The position numbers and the translations under genes are program-made. Below the pieces are notes generated by a model that was not told the DNA's origin, did not search any database, and worked only from the letters and a program-made list of their open reading frames with translations. This document shows, piece after piece, positions 36,466-44,786 of a stretch of DNA of 54,610 nt. The DNA lies in NCBI GenBank assembly GCA_030684645.1, contig JAUXUF010000379.1:1-54610 (forward strand), in the 5' to 3' direction. Origin of the DNA: Bacteroidota bacterium (GTDB lineage: Bacteria > Bacteroidota > Bacteroidia > Bacteroidales > Prolixibacteraceae). Each line of letters begins with the position of its first letter. The first letter of the stretch is position 1.

Positions 36466-37488
36466 ATGAACAGGAACGTGCAGCCAACCATACATGATAT
36501 TGCCAGGGAATTGAAAATCTCTGCGTCAACAGTCTCCAGGGCTCTGAATGATAATCCACGGATCAGTTTAAAAACCAGGGAAAAGATTAAAGCAGTAGCT
36601 GATTCACTGGGGTATCGCCCAAATACGCTTGCATCTAATCTCCGGAACAAAAAATCGAATACCATCGGAATCGTAGTTCCACTGATCAACAGGCACTTCT
36701 TTTCGTCCGTAATCAGTGGCGTGGAAGATGTGGCATACAAAGCCGGATATACAGTGGTAATTGCACAATCGAACGACCTCGCTGCAAAGGAAGTCAACAT
36801 TGTTCAGTCGATGTATTCGAACCGGGTTGACGGACTGATTATTTCAATTGCCATGCAAACTGAGGCTTTTGATCATTTGAAACTTTTCAGTAAAAAACAT
36901 ATTCCCCTGGCATTTTTCGACCGGGTGGTCTCCGAAATTGAAACCGATAAGATTGTAGTTGATGATTTTGCGGGAGCCTACAAGGTGACTCAGCATCTGA
37001 TCGATCAGGGTTATCAGCGAATTGGCCATTTAGCTGGGCCACAGAATCTGATGATATACCTCCATCGTAAAGAAGGTTACCTTGAAGCGTTGAAGAAAAA
37101 CAACATTCCATTCGATGAATCGTTGGTACTAATCAATACCCTGACCAGCGAGGATGGAGTAACCGCAGCAAAGCAACTAATGAGCCTGTCAAACCCTCCT
37201 GATGCGATTTTCTGCGGAAACGACATTACGGCATTGAGTGTAATGATTTATTTGCGCGACAGGGGAATCCGCATACCACAGGAAGTCGGAATTGTCGGAT
37301 TTAGCAATGAGCCCTATTCCAAAGTGGTTTCACCTTCCATTTCAACCATTGCGCAACCGGGATTTGAAATGGGTCAAAAGGCTGCTGAACTGATTATCCG
37401 GAAAATTGAGAATAAGGAAAAAACCTACCAGACCATCATATTACCAACCGAACTAATTATCAGGGAATCTTCTTACAGAGGAAAGTGA
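36466..37488 (+). CDS. LacI-family transcriptional regulator
   Basis: 340 residues: an N-terminal LacI helix-turn-helix with hinge (TIHDIARELKISASTVSRALNDNPRIS..KIKAVADSLGYRPN, about 5-60) and a periplasmic-binding-protein-like sensor domain (NTIGIVVPLINRHFFSSVISGVE; DGLIIS; DAIFCGNDITAL; VGIVGFSNEPYSKVVSPSIST). It should respond to a sugar or related small molecule, but no sugar gene adjoins it, so its targets lie elsewhere. Confidence 0.92.
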   Translation: MNRNVQPTIHDIARELKISASTVSRALNDNPRISLKTREKIKAVADSLGYRPNTLASNLRNKKSNTIGIVVPLINRHFFSSVISGVEDVAYKAGYTVVIAQSNDLAAKEVNIVQSMYSNRVDGLIISIAMQTEAFDHLKLFSKKHIPLAFFDRVVSEIETDKIVVDDFAGAYKVTQHLIDQGYQRIGHLAGPQNLMIYLHRKEGYLEALKKNNIPFDESLVLINTLTSEDGVTAAKQLMSLSNPPDAIFCGNDITALSVMIYLRDRGIRIPQEVGIVGFSNEPYSKVVSPSISTIAQPGFEMGQKAAELIIRKIENKEKTYQTIILPTELIIRESSYRGK

Positions 37489-37655
37489 TCAGTGTTCAGT
37501 CGCAATAATCAAAAATAATCTGTAACACTTCCCCGTAAAATGGGAAAGGAGCTGGAAATTAAAGTTCAGATTATTTATTATCCGAAAATAATAGTCCGAA
37601 TACGTGGCAAATGAACCGGTGGCTGAGCTTGTCGAAGCTGGAATTTGGATTTCTT
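37489..37655. repeat. Gap with a second copy of the GGCTGAGCTTGTCGAAG element
   Basis: GGCTGAGCTTGTCGAAG at 37621-37637 with the same CCGGT immediately before it as at 1256-1277. It lies between convergent genes (LacI-type + and DUF4293 -). No clear terminator is visible, so the element may take that role, although it has little self-complementarity. Confidence 0.5.
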
Positions 37656-38099
37656 TTACCTTATTCTATCGATGGAACGGATCAGCGCTTCGTCTTTACC
37701 GATAGCACGAATGGCCAGGTAATCGAGAATAATAGCAAGCAAAGGGAAAACCAAGCTGATTTTAAAGCTGATCTGTGCATCGCTGAAGGAATAGTAGGTA
37801 AAGAAGAAAAACATTCCGAACAAGCCCAGCAGTAGCAAAATGGAAAAAACGGTTACCCTGATTTGCAGGACACGTTTTTTATAGCTTAGTATGGCAAAAC
37901 CATGTAAAGCCACAATGATGCCGATTAAAAACGAAATGGCCATGCCGTTTTCCTTTAATGTGCCATCCAGCAAAATACCTTTAAAATTGAAAAGGTAGAT
38001 GGCTCCGTTTTCTGCTATTTCAGCAAAAGGTAATATAAATAATAAGCAAACGAATAGAGCTGAGCCCAGTAAGTATAAAGTTTGAATCCGTTGTATCAT
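37656..38099 (-). CDS. DUF4293 membrane protein
   Basis: 147 residues with four predicted membrane helices (about 7-27, 54-71, 80-103, 113-131) and the conserved start MIQRIQTLYLL typical of the Bacteroidota family DUF4293. Function unknown. A TATTTTTG box followed by C (38122-38115, minus strand) gives a plausible -7 element with a leader of about 9 nt. Confidence 0.8.
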   Translation of the reverse strand: MIQRIQTLYLLGSALFVCLLFILPFAEIAENGAIYLFNFKGILLDGTLKENGMAISFLIGIIVALHGFAILSYKKRVLQIRVTVFSILLLLGLFGMFFFFTYYSFSDAQISFKISLVFPLLAIILDYLAIRAIGKDEALIRSIDRIR

Positions 38100-38180
38100 G
38101 ATTTAGTTTTTGTGCAAAAATAAGTTTTTGAGAATAGCAGAGGGAGAAGATTTGAAAAAATTTCTTATTTAAATGATAAA

Positions 38181-41100
38181 TTATATTTTCACCCTCTTAT
38201 TGGTTTTCGTGTACCAAATATACCCCGAAACATTCTGAAAACCGCAGTTTTTCAATTCCCTGATATAGGTGCGCAATTGATAGTTGTATTTTTCGGATTC
38301 CACATCGCCCGATTTATAATCGACTACCACTACCCCATCTGGTCCGATCATGATCCGGTCGGGCCGTTTTACTCCATTAATTCCTGTCAGTATATTCCGT
38401 TCGTTGACTACCCGGTATGTTCCATCGAACCAGGTTTTGACTTCCGGATCGTTGAGCAGTTCTGTGAGCTCCAAAGTTAGTTGCCCTGCTTCGCCGAAGC
38501 CAATTTTTCCTTCCGCTTCAATGCGTCTGACAGCAGTATGCAAATCCTTGGTCGATTCAATCAACGAAAGAATTTCGTGAATCAGTTTGCCCTTATTGAT
38601 TCCACTTTGCTTTTTGTTTTCATGAGTAAAAAAGTCTTCACCACGTTGACGGATATTCAGGAACTTCCGGAAATCGGCAAATTCAAATTCCGACAAACGG
38701 ACATTTTTCATGATTTGTCCCTCTTTCTTCCGGTCGTCAGAAGAAATCGTATTTTCGCCAATTTCAAAGATCATTTTTTCAGGATCATAAGCAGTTCCAA
38801 ATTGAACCGATTCATCTTCTTTCAATCCACAGGATCCCAAAAATGCTTGTTTTTCAAGGGCCTGTTTCAGCAAATCGCCAACGGTGGTAAGCTTGTTGGT
38901 ATAATTCGCCCAAACCCACAAACCTGCCTTGGCCCGCGTGAAAACGACGTACATCAGGTTCAGGTTGTCAATGTACGTATTAAATTTCTCGACAAAAAAT
39001 TCGCGGTAAAAAAACGATTTTCCAACGTCCAATTTAAACCTCACCGGCACCAGTTCCATCTCATTAAAAGGCTCAACATCTGGCTGACACCAAAGCAACG
39101 GAGCTTTATCGGGTAACGATGACGGTTGGATATCCCAGTTGAAAAACGGCACAAACACATGGGTAAATTCCAGACCTTTCGATTTGTGGATGGTCAGCAC
39201 ATTAATGGCGTCAATGCTGTCGGAAACCGGGATCGTGAACCGCGCCCCATTGTCGTCCCACCAATTCAGAAAGCTGGTTAATTCGGATGCGTGATTGCGT
39301 TCGAAAACCGAAATCTGATCGACAAAAGCCTGCAAATAAGCCAGCTCATCGGCTAAACTGAATAAATTGAACTTCTCGCAAATGCTGTAAATGATCTCCA
39401 GGATCGGTTTCCCGGCAATCAGTTCCTCAAAATCTTTACCGGCCAAAAACTGAAGTAACTCATTATCCGGAAGATTCGTCTCCTCAAACTGCTGGTTCAG
39501 ATCAGGTTCGTAAGGTGCCCCTTCGACTGCTTCGCGCTCAGGGAGCGAAACTTCGACTGCTTCGCGCTCAGGGAGCGAAACTTCGATCAACAGAGTCTGT
39601 TGATCGGAGTTTTTTAACCCGTAACCCGTAACCCGCAACCCGCAACCTTGTTCAAACAACTTCGGCATCTTCCCAAGCTCCTTCAACCTCGGATATATTT
39701 TCTGATAATACAAATAATTTACTTCAGCCCTCACTACCTGATCATCCGGATTCAGGAAGCCGGTCAGGATCGAAATAATCAGGCCAATAACCTCAGAATT
39801 AGTGATGTATAAAGATTCTCCGGAAAGAATATCGAAATTATAGGCCCGATTCTCCGGAAGGCTTTTCTGTTCCAGAAACATATCGGCAATTTTACGCGCT
39901 TCACTTTTCTGGCGAACCAGGATGGCCATTTCAATCGCCTTTACCCCTTTATCCTGAAGGGATTTGACAGACTCAAGCAGGTCTGCAAGAATCAATTCTT
40001 CATTCTCTGATTTATTTCCTTCTAGAAATCGGACACGAACATATCCCAAATCGGCAACTTCTCTGTTGGAAACCTGCTGAACGCTGTCGGCATATACTTC
40101 AGGAAAGGTGAATTGAACCGGATTTTCATCAATCCCGGCAGCCGAAAGCTCTTCTTCCATATTTTGCTGAAGCAATTGGGGGGCCAGCCGAAACACCGTG
40201 TTATTAAAACGGATAATTTTGCCATGACTTCGCCAGTTGCTGTCCAGAACCTGATCTTCCAGGCCAAAAGCGGGGAAACTTTCGCCCAGCTTTCCGGCCA
40301 GCAACCTCCAGTCGCCGCTGCGCCAGCGGTAGATGGCCTGTTTGACGTCGCCCACCACCATACTCAAGTTATTCTCCGACAAGGAGTTTCCAATCAGTGG
40401 CCTGAAATTATTCCATTGCAAACCGGAAGTATCCTGAAATTCGTCGATCATAAAATGCGAATAGACCGAGCCCGTTTTTTCGTAAACGAAAGGCGTTTCG
40501 GAATCGGCAATCACATTTTTAAGTAAATGTCCCGAATCGGAGATCAGCACAATGCCTTTTTCGCGACACAATTCTTTGACCGATTTGCGTAAATCGACCA
40601 GAATGCCCAGCGTGTACAACTGATTGACCAGGAGTTTTGCAGTGATGTATTTGCGTTTATCGGTTTCAATCAGGCGAATGGCTTCTTGCAATTTGGGCAT
40701 CAACTTGCCTTCGGCCACTTCGTTCAGTCGCGACCTCAGCGGTTCTTTCACCGAAGCAGTTACCCAGCCCGAAGCGTCGGTTGCTGCACGAAGGACAGTA
40801 TTTGAGGGTTCAAATTTAAAGTCTTTCATCTTCTGAAAACTGGCGGAAGGACCACTTCCTTTCCCCTTGAAATCGTCAGTAGATAAACCTTCCATGGCTA
40901 AAATGTTCAATCCTTCCTGACCCAATGTTTTTATCCGGCTTTCGTACAGAGCGATGATCTTACTGAGTTTCCCGCGGTATTCCTTTAAAAATTTACGATC
41001 GTTCAGTTTTTCGTACAAAGTTTCGTTCAGCGATTTAAACGTTTCGTTGTAAATCTCACTTCCCAAACGAAGAATATCCTTTTTCAGGTTCCAGCCTTTG

Positions 41101-41609
41101 CCTTCCCTCATTTTGTCTGAAGCAAACGCATCAAGCCATTCCAACAGTTTCGGGTCATCTTCAACCGAATGGATCAGCCGGTCGGCCGCTTCTTCGAGAA
41201 TGTTTTTTTCGTCCAGCTCAACATTGTAGGCCGCGTTGATGCCCAGTTCTCGGTTAAAAGCCTTGATTACCCGCTGGAAAAAACTGTCGATGGTGCTGAT
41301 CGAAAACCGGGAATAATCATGGAGAATACGTTTCAAAACCAGTTGAGCCTGACTTTCTACCTGTATCGGTTGCCAACCCAGTTCTGCAGTCAAAACTTCC
41401 ATGTAAACCGATTCCTTACCTTTGGCCAGATGGTACAATTCGCCGATAATGCGCGATTTCATCTCGGCAGTAGCTTTGTTGGTAAAGGTTACCGCCAGAA
41501 TGTGCCGGTAATTGGACTCGTTGGTCAGGGCCAGTTTCATGTATTCAATGGCCAGCCGGAAGGTCTTCCCGGAACCTGCAGAAGCTTTATATACTTTGAG
41601 TTGCGACAT
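38181..41609 (-). CDS. AddA/RecB-like UvrD-family helicase-nuclease
   Basis: Superfamily 1 helicase fused to a PD-(D/E)XK nuclease, 1142 residues, for double-strand-break end processing. Walker A ASAGSGKTF (9-17), motif Ia VTFTNKATAEMKSRI, DEFQDTS Walker B, VGDVKQAIYRWRSGD, INVLTIHKSKGLEF and YVVFTRAKAGL mark the helicase. The C-terminus has GKLIHEIL..RPDRIM..VVVDYKSG nuclease motifs. Residues about 654-697 are foreign: they are encoded by in-frame intergenic repeats (heptamers, a 21-bp hairpin, a 30-bp duplication). No addB partner lies next to it. Confidence 0.85.
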   Translation of the reverse strand: MSQLKVYKASAGSGKTFRLAIEYMKLALTNESNYRHILAVTFTNKATAEMKSRIIGELYHLAKGKESVYMEVLTAELGWQPIQVESQAQLVLKRILHDYSRFSISTIDSFFQRVIKAFNRELGINAAYNVELDEKNILEEAADRLIHSVEDDPKLLEWLDAFASDKMREGKGWNLKKDILRLGSEIYNETFKSLNETLYEKLNDRKFLKEYRGKLSKIIALYESRIKTLGQEGLNILAMEGLSTDDFKGKGSGPSASFQKMKDFKFEPSNTVLRAATDASGWVTASVKEPLRSRLNEVAEGKLMPKLQEAIRLIETDKRKYITAKLLVNQLYTLGILVDLRKSVKELCREKGIVLISDSGHLLKNVIADSETPFVYEKTGSVYSHFMIDEFQDTSGLQWNNFRPLIGNSLSENNLSMVVGDVKQAIYRWRSGDWRLLAGKLGESFPAFGLEDQVLDSNWRSHGKIIRFNNTVFRLAPQLLQQNMEEELSAAGIDENPVQFTFPEVYADSVQQVSNREVADLGYVRVRFLEGNKSENEELILADLLESVKSLQDKGVKAIEMAILVRQKSEARKIADMFLEQKSLPENRAYNFDILSGESLYITNSEVIGLIISILTGFLNPDDQVVRAEVNYLYYQKIYPRLKELGKMPKLFEQGCGLRVTGYGLKNSDQQTLLIEVSLPEREAVEVSLPEREAVEGAPYEPDLNQQFEETNLPDNELLQFLAGKDFEELIAGKPILEIIYSICEKFNLFSLADELAYLQAFVDQISVFERNHASELTSFLNWWDDNGARFTIPVSDSIDAINVLTIHKSKGLEFTHVFVPFFNWDIQPSSLPDKAPLLWCQPDVEPFNEMELVPVRFKLDVGKSFFYREFFVEKFNTYIDNLNLMYVVFTRAKAGLWVWANYTNKLTTVGDLLKQALEKQAFLGSCGLKEDESVQFGTAYDPEKMIFEIGENTISSDDRKKEGQIMKNVRLSEFEFADFRKFLNIRQRGEDFFTHENKKQSGINKGKLIHEILSLIESTKDLHTAVRRIEAEGKIGFGEAGQLTLELTELLNDPEVKTWFDGTYRVVNERNILTGINGVKRPDRIMIGPDGVVVVDYKSGDVESEKYNYQLRTYIRELKNCGFQNVSGYIWYTKTNKRVKI
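39521..39647. repeat. Dispersed repeat block inside the AddA-like reading frame
   Basis: Three parts follow one another: a perfect 30-bp tandem duplication (39521-39550 and 39551-39580, beginning CTTCGACTGCTTCGCGCTCA); a hairpin CGATCAACAGA/TCTGTTGATCG with one central base (39584-39606); and four 7-bp units AACCCGT, AACCCGT, AACCCGC, AACCCGC (39616-39643). The heptamer block contains the same 17 bp as the batC-batD gap. All are read in frame as protein (about residues 655-697). Confidence 0.85.
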
Positions 41610-41986
41610 TTACTATCATTTTTAACACAGATTACACACCTGCCCGCCTTTTGGCGGGGATGAACACAGATTAAAAAAACTTTGTGTCTTCGTGCCTTGG
41701 TGGCTATTTTATTTTGAAAAACTAAAAGTAAGCATATCTCTGATAAGGTAAGCAGGATTGGGATTGGATAATGGATAGATTGTTGAAAAGTATTGGGAAA
41801 GAAGAGGATTCAGTACCAGATCTGTCCCTCGTTTGTTCTGAGTTTTTAACTTTATTCTCTTTTGTTTGCATCAATGGGTTAATAGTTTTGAGTTTGCAAC
41901 TCACTTATAAACGCAACCTCATTTCCAGATTTGCAAACCTGCCCGCACTTTTGTAGTTTTAGATCTTCACATACAAACGACCAGGC
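41610..41986. repeat. Gap upstream of the AddA-like gene with a dispersed repeat
   Basis: A repeat of about 80 bp (41624-41705) comprises AACACAGATT twice (41624-41633, 41663-41672), a CCCGCC/GGCGGG hairpin between them (41643-41658), and CTTTGTGTCTTCGTGCC. I recognise this as a common intergenic repeat type in Bacteroidota. The rest (41706-41986) is A/T-rich, with no supported gene. Confidence 0.6.
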
Positions 41987-42501
41987 ATGGTGTTTATCCT
42001 CAAGGCAGTACTTGGTCTCATGACCAGTTTCTTTAGCTTTTTTTACATCAAAGATGTTCACCGGAACCGGAAAACCTTTTCCGATAAACCTTATCCGGGT
42101 CTTTGGGGAATTGGCTTCCTGACCAATTTTCTGGATACCTTGGGAATCGGAAGTTTTGCCCAGCAAACCGCCTTGTTTAAGTTTTTCAAACTAATAGACG
42201 ACCGGCTCATCCCTGGCACCATGAATGTTGGAGATGCCATCCCGACGGTTGCCCAGGCCTTTATTTTCATGACTTCAGAGGCCATCGGACTGACGGGTTG
42301 GAAATTAGTTCAAGGTTTATCAAAGAAAATGCATACGACCGGAAGACCTCTGTCGCGCTTACCATTGCAGGTACGGCAGGCGTATTTTTAGCTGCCTATA
42401 TCGTAAAATCCTTGCCGGTTGATGTTCTAAAAGGAGTTGTTTGCGCGGTAGTCTTTTATACTTCTGTTTCGATGTTCCGTTCGGCTGCAGCTGGCAAATA
42501 A
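41987..42501 (+). pseudogene. TauE/SafE-family permease, internally deleted and frameshifted
   Basis: The 5' part (41987 to about 42290) encodes GLMTSFFSFFYIKDVHRN..GFLTNFLDTLGIGSFAQQTALFKFF..IPGTMNVGDAIPTVAQAFIFMTS, the N-terminal half of a TauE/SafE anion permease. From 42298, in a different frame, comes the C-terminal end (RFIKENAYDRKTSVALTIAGTAGVFLAAYIVKSLPVD). The middle helices are missing and the frame is broken at the joint, so no functional eight-helix permease can be made. Confidence 0.8.
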
Positions 42502-42614
42502 CAGATCCTATTTTTTCCGGTTTCAGAAGTTTGGGAAGATCGCTTTTTAATTGGTTCACCAGTTTGAAATAGCCGGTACCGAATGTACCTTTGTTCTAAC
42601 TCAAAATCTCTCCT

Positions 42615-43574
42615 ATGATCCTGAAAATACTTTTCGTGATTGCCATTGTCCTCCAGTTTTTTGCCGTCGGGGTCGCCATTAAACTGACGCGTGTAACTAA
42701 ATATAATTTCTCCTGGATGCTGCTTACCCTGGGATTCATCCTGATGGCCATCATGCGCCTGGTGGAGTTTCTGCCTTATGTGAGCAATATAAAACCTCAG
42801 GATTACCGTGAGATTTTTGTCTGGGGGGGCGTTATTACCTCATTGACTTTTGCCATTGGTGTTTTCATGATACAGAAGATTTTCAAATACATGAAACGGG
42901 TGGAAGATTCACGCCGGCTGACTGAAAAAATGTTCCTGAATGCCATTATTCAGACAGAGGAAAAAGAGCGGAAACGATTCGCCAAAGACCTGCACGACGG
43001 TATGGGGCCGTTGCTTTCGAGCGTAAAAATGTCAGTTTCATCCCTGGCACAAATGAAACATGATGATGCTTCCCGCGAAATTGTTGAAAACACTGAATTG
43101 GTGATCAATGAAGCGATCAAGAGTTTGAAGGAGATTTCGGACAATCTGAGTCCGCATATTTTAAATAATTTTGGGCTGATCAGGGCGCTGAACAATTTTG
43201 CCAACAAGATCAACATCACGAAGACCATCCGGATTAATCTCACCTCAAACCTGAAAGATGAACGCTTTGACAGCAATGTGGAAGTCGTTCTGTACCGCGT
43301 AATTTGTGAATTAATAAACAATTCCATCAAACATGCACAGGCGAAAAAGATTAACATATCTTTGACCAAAGAGAACGATTTTCTGACCATCGTTTATAAA
43401 GATGACGGGAAAGGGTTTAATGTAAGCAAAGTGATTGAACAACCGGTGACAAGCGGAATGGGACTATCAAACATCTATTCGCGCATCAATTCGTTAAAGG
43501 GCGAAATCAACATTGAAAGTGAACTCAAAAAAGGAACTCTTGTAACTATTAAAGTAATGATGCATGACGAGTAA
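42615..43574 (+). CDS. Membrane sensor histidine kinase (HisKA_3, NarL-type)
   Basis: 319 residues: three predicted membrane helices (about 4-23, 34-53, 69-90), then a HisKA_3 dimerisation domain with phospho-acceptor His near 126 (RFAKDLHDGMGPLLSSVK) and a HATPase_c domain (RVICELINNSIKHAQAKKI; YKDDGKGFN; GMGLSNIYSRINSLKGEI). No large extracellular sensor; the signal is probably sensed in or near the membrane. It overlaps the downstream response-regulator gene by 11 bp, so the two form one translational unit. Confidence 0.9.
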   Translation: MILKILFVIAIVLQFFAVGVAIKLTRVTKYNFSWMLLTLGFILMAIMRLVEFLPYVSNIKPQDYREIFVWGGVITSLTFAIGVFMIQKIFKYMKRVEDSRRLTEKMFLNAIIQTEEKERKRFAKDLHDGMGPLLSSVKMSVSSLAQMKHDDASREIVENTELVINEAIKSLKEISDNLSPHILNNFGLIRALNNFANKINITKTIRINLTSNLKDERFDSNVEVVLYRVICELINNSIKHAQAKKINISLTKENDFLTIVYKDDGKGFNVSKVIEQPVTSGMGLSNIYSRINSLKGEINIESELKKGTLVTIKVMMHDE

Positions 43575-44220
43575 TCAATCCAAACGAAAAGTCATCATTG
43601 TTGATGATCACACTTTATTCAGGAATGGTTTGCGAATACTTCTGAATAACATGGAAAACTACCATGTAACGGGCGAAGCGGCCAATGGAAAGAAATTTCT
43701 GGACCTGTTGAAAATTAATATTCCGGACCTGGTTCTGATGGATATCAGCATGCCAGTGATGGATGGCATTGAAGCTGCCACCATTGCTCATGAAATGTAT
43801 CCTGATCTGAAAATAATTACCCTTTCGATGTACGGTGAAGAGGATTATTACTATAAAATGGTCAATGCCGGAGTGAAAGGGTTTGTTCTGAAAAACTCCG
43901 ATATTAAAGAGGTAAAGACAGCCTTGGACGTGGTTTACAGCGGAGGCTCCTTTTTTTCATCCGAGCTGCTTCAGACCCTTGTTAACAGCCTGAAATCTTC
44001 TCCAAAAAGTAAAGAGTTTCATGCTGTGCTTTCAGAACGCGAAATGGAAATTCTGATCTTAATCTGCCAGGGACTTTCCAATCAGGAAATTGCGCATCAA
44101 CTTTTCATCAGCAAACGTACGGTCGATAAGCACCGCGCCAATATCCTCGAAAAAAGTGAAAGTAAAAATACGGCGCAGCTGGTGGTTTATGCCATTAAAA
44201 ACCGGTTGGTGGAGTTGTAA
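43564..44220 (+). CDS. NarL/FixJ-family response regulator
   Basis: 218 residues: a receiver domain (acidic pocket VDDH at the start, phospho-acceptor Asp in LVLMDISMPVMDG near 59, Lys in VLKNSD) and a LuxR-type helix-turn-helix (LSEREMEILILICQGLSNQEIAHQLFISKRTVDKHRANILEK). Cognate partner of the overlapping kinase. Targets are unknown; both neighbouring genes are decayed, so the regulated genes probably lie elsewhere. Confidence 0.93.
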   Translation: MTSNQSKRKVIIVDDHTLFRNGLRILLNNMENYHVTGEAANGKKFLDLLKINIPDLVLMDISMPVMDGIEAATIAHEMYPDLKIITLSMYGEEDYYYKMVNAGVKGFVLKNSDIKEVKTALDVVYSGGSFFSSELLQTLVNSLKSSPKSKEFHAVLSEREMEILILICQGLSNQEIAHQLFISKRTVDKHRANILEKSESKNTAQLVVYAIKNRLVEL

Positions 44221-44269
44221 CCGAAGGATCCGGTCTTTTGTCTATGCATCAGTTTTAGTTTTCCAAAAC

Positions 44270-44715
44270 TTAAGCTTGTCTTTTTTGCCAGCCTTCCGGA
44301 AGTGGAAATTCTTCCTGGTAGGCGTCCCAAACATGTGAGGAAAAACCACCAAACAACTGCATCATTCCCAGTTCCATTTCACGGTCGGCATAATAGCAAG
44401 CCGGATCGATCAGTGCCGGTCCATTCACGGTGAATAGGTAATTGCCCGACCATAAATTACCTTTGGAATAATCAAATATGGATTTTCAACTGAACGCATT
44501 TCATTCAATCCGGCAGCTTCTTTCTGAAACAGATCTGAAGGAGCCGTAGCATTCCATTTCAGGAAAAAGTCGCCAGCCGAAGTGCTGATTTTAAGGGCAT
44601 GATTGATGCGGCCCCCTCCGACAGAATGGGAGCTGATTAACCGAACCTGTCTGCCATACAAAACAGACAGTTTTTCGATACACAATTGAATGATATCCTG
44701 TTCGTTATTCCTCAA
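44270..44715 (-). pseudogene. Fructosamine kinase-like protein, internally deleted
   Basis: The 5' part (44715 to about 44470) encodes an N-terminal kinase lobe (LSVLYGRQVRLISSHSVGGGRINHALKISTSAGDFFLKWN). After a joint near 44465 the other frame gives GNLWSGNYLFTVNGPALIDPACYYADREMELGMMQLFGGF, the catalytic and metal-binding end of fructosamine kinase. Roughly the middle 100 residues are lost, and the 3' end is cut after LPEGWQKRQA. Not functional. The start codon and N-terminus are intact. Confidence 0.8.
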
Positions 44716-44739
44716 CAGGAAGACTAATAAAGATTAAAA

Positions 44740-44768
44740 AGCCGTTTTCGATTGGTTCGAAAACGGCT
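44740..44768 (-). terminator. thrC terminator
   Basis: AGCCGTTTTCGA (44740-44751) pairs perfectly with TCGAAAACGGCT (44757-44768), a 12-bp stem with a 5-nt loop. On the minus strand TTTTT follows, 19 bp past the thrC stop. Confidence 0.85.
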
Positions 44769-44786
44769 CTTTGGAACGATAAAATC

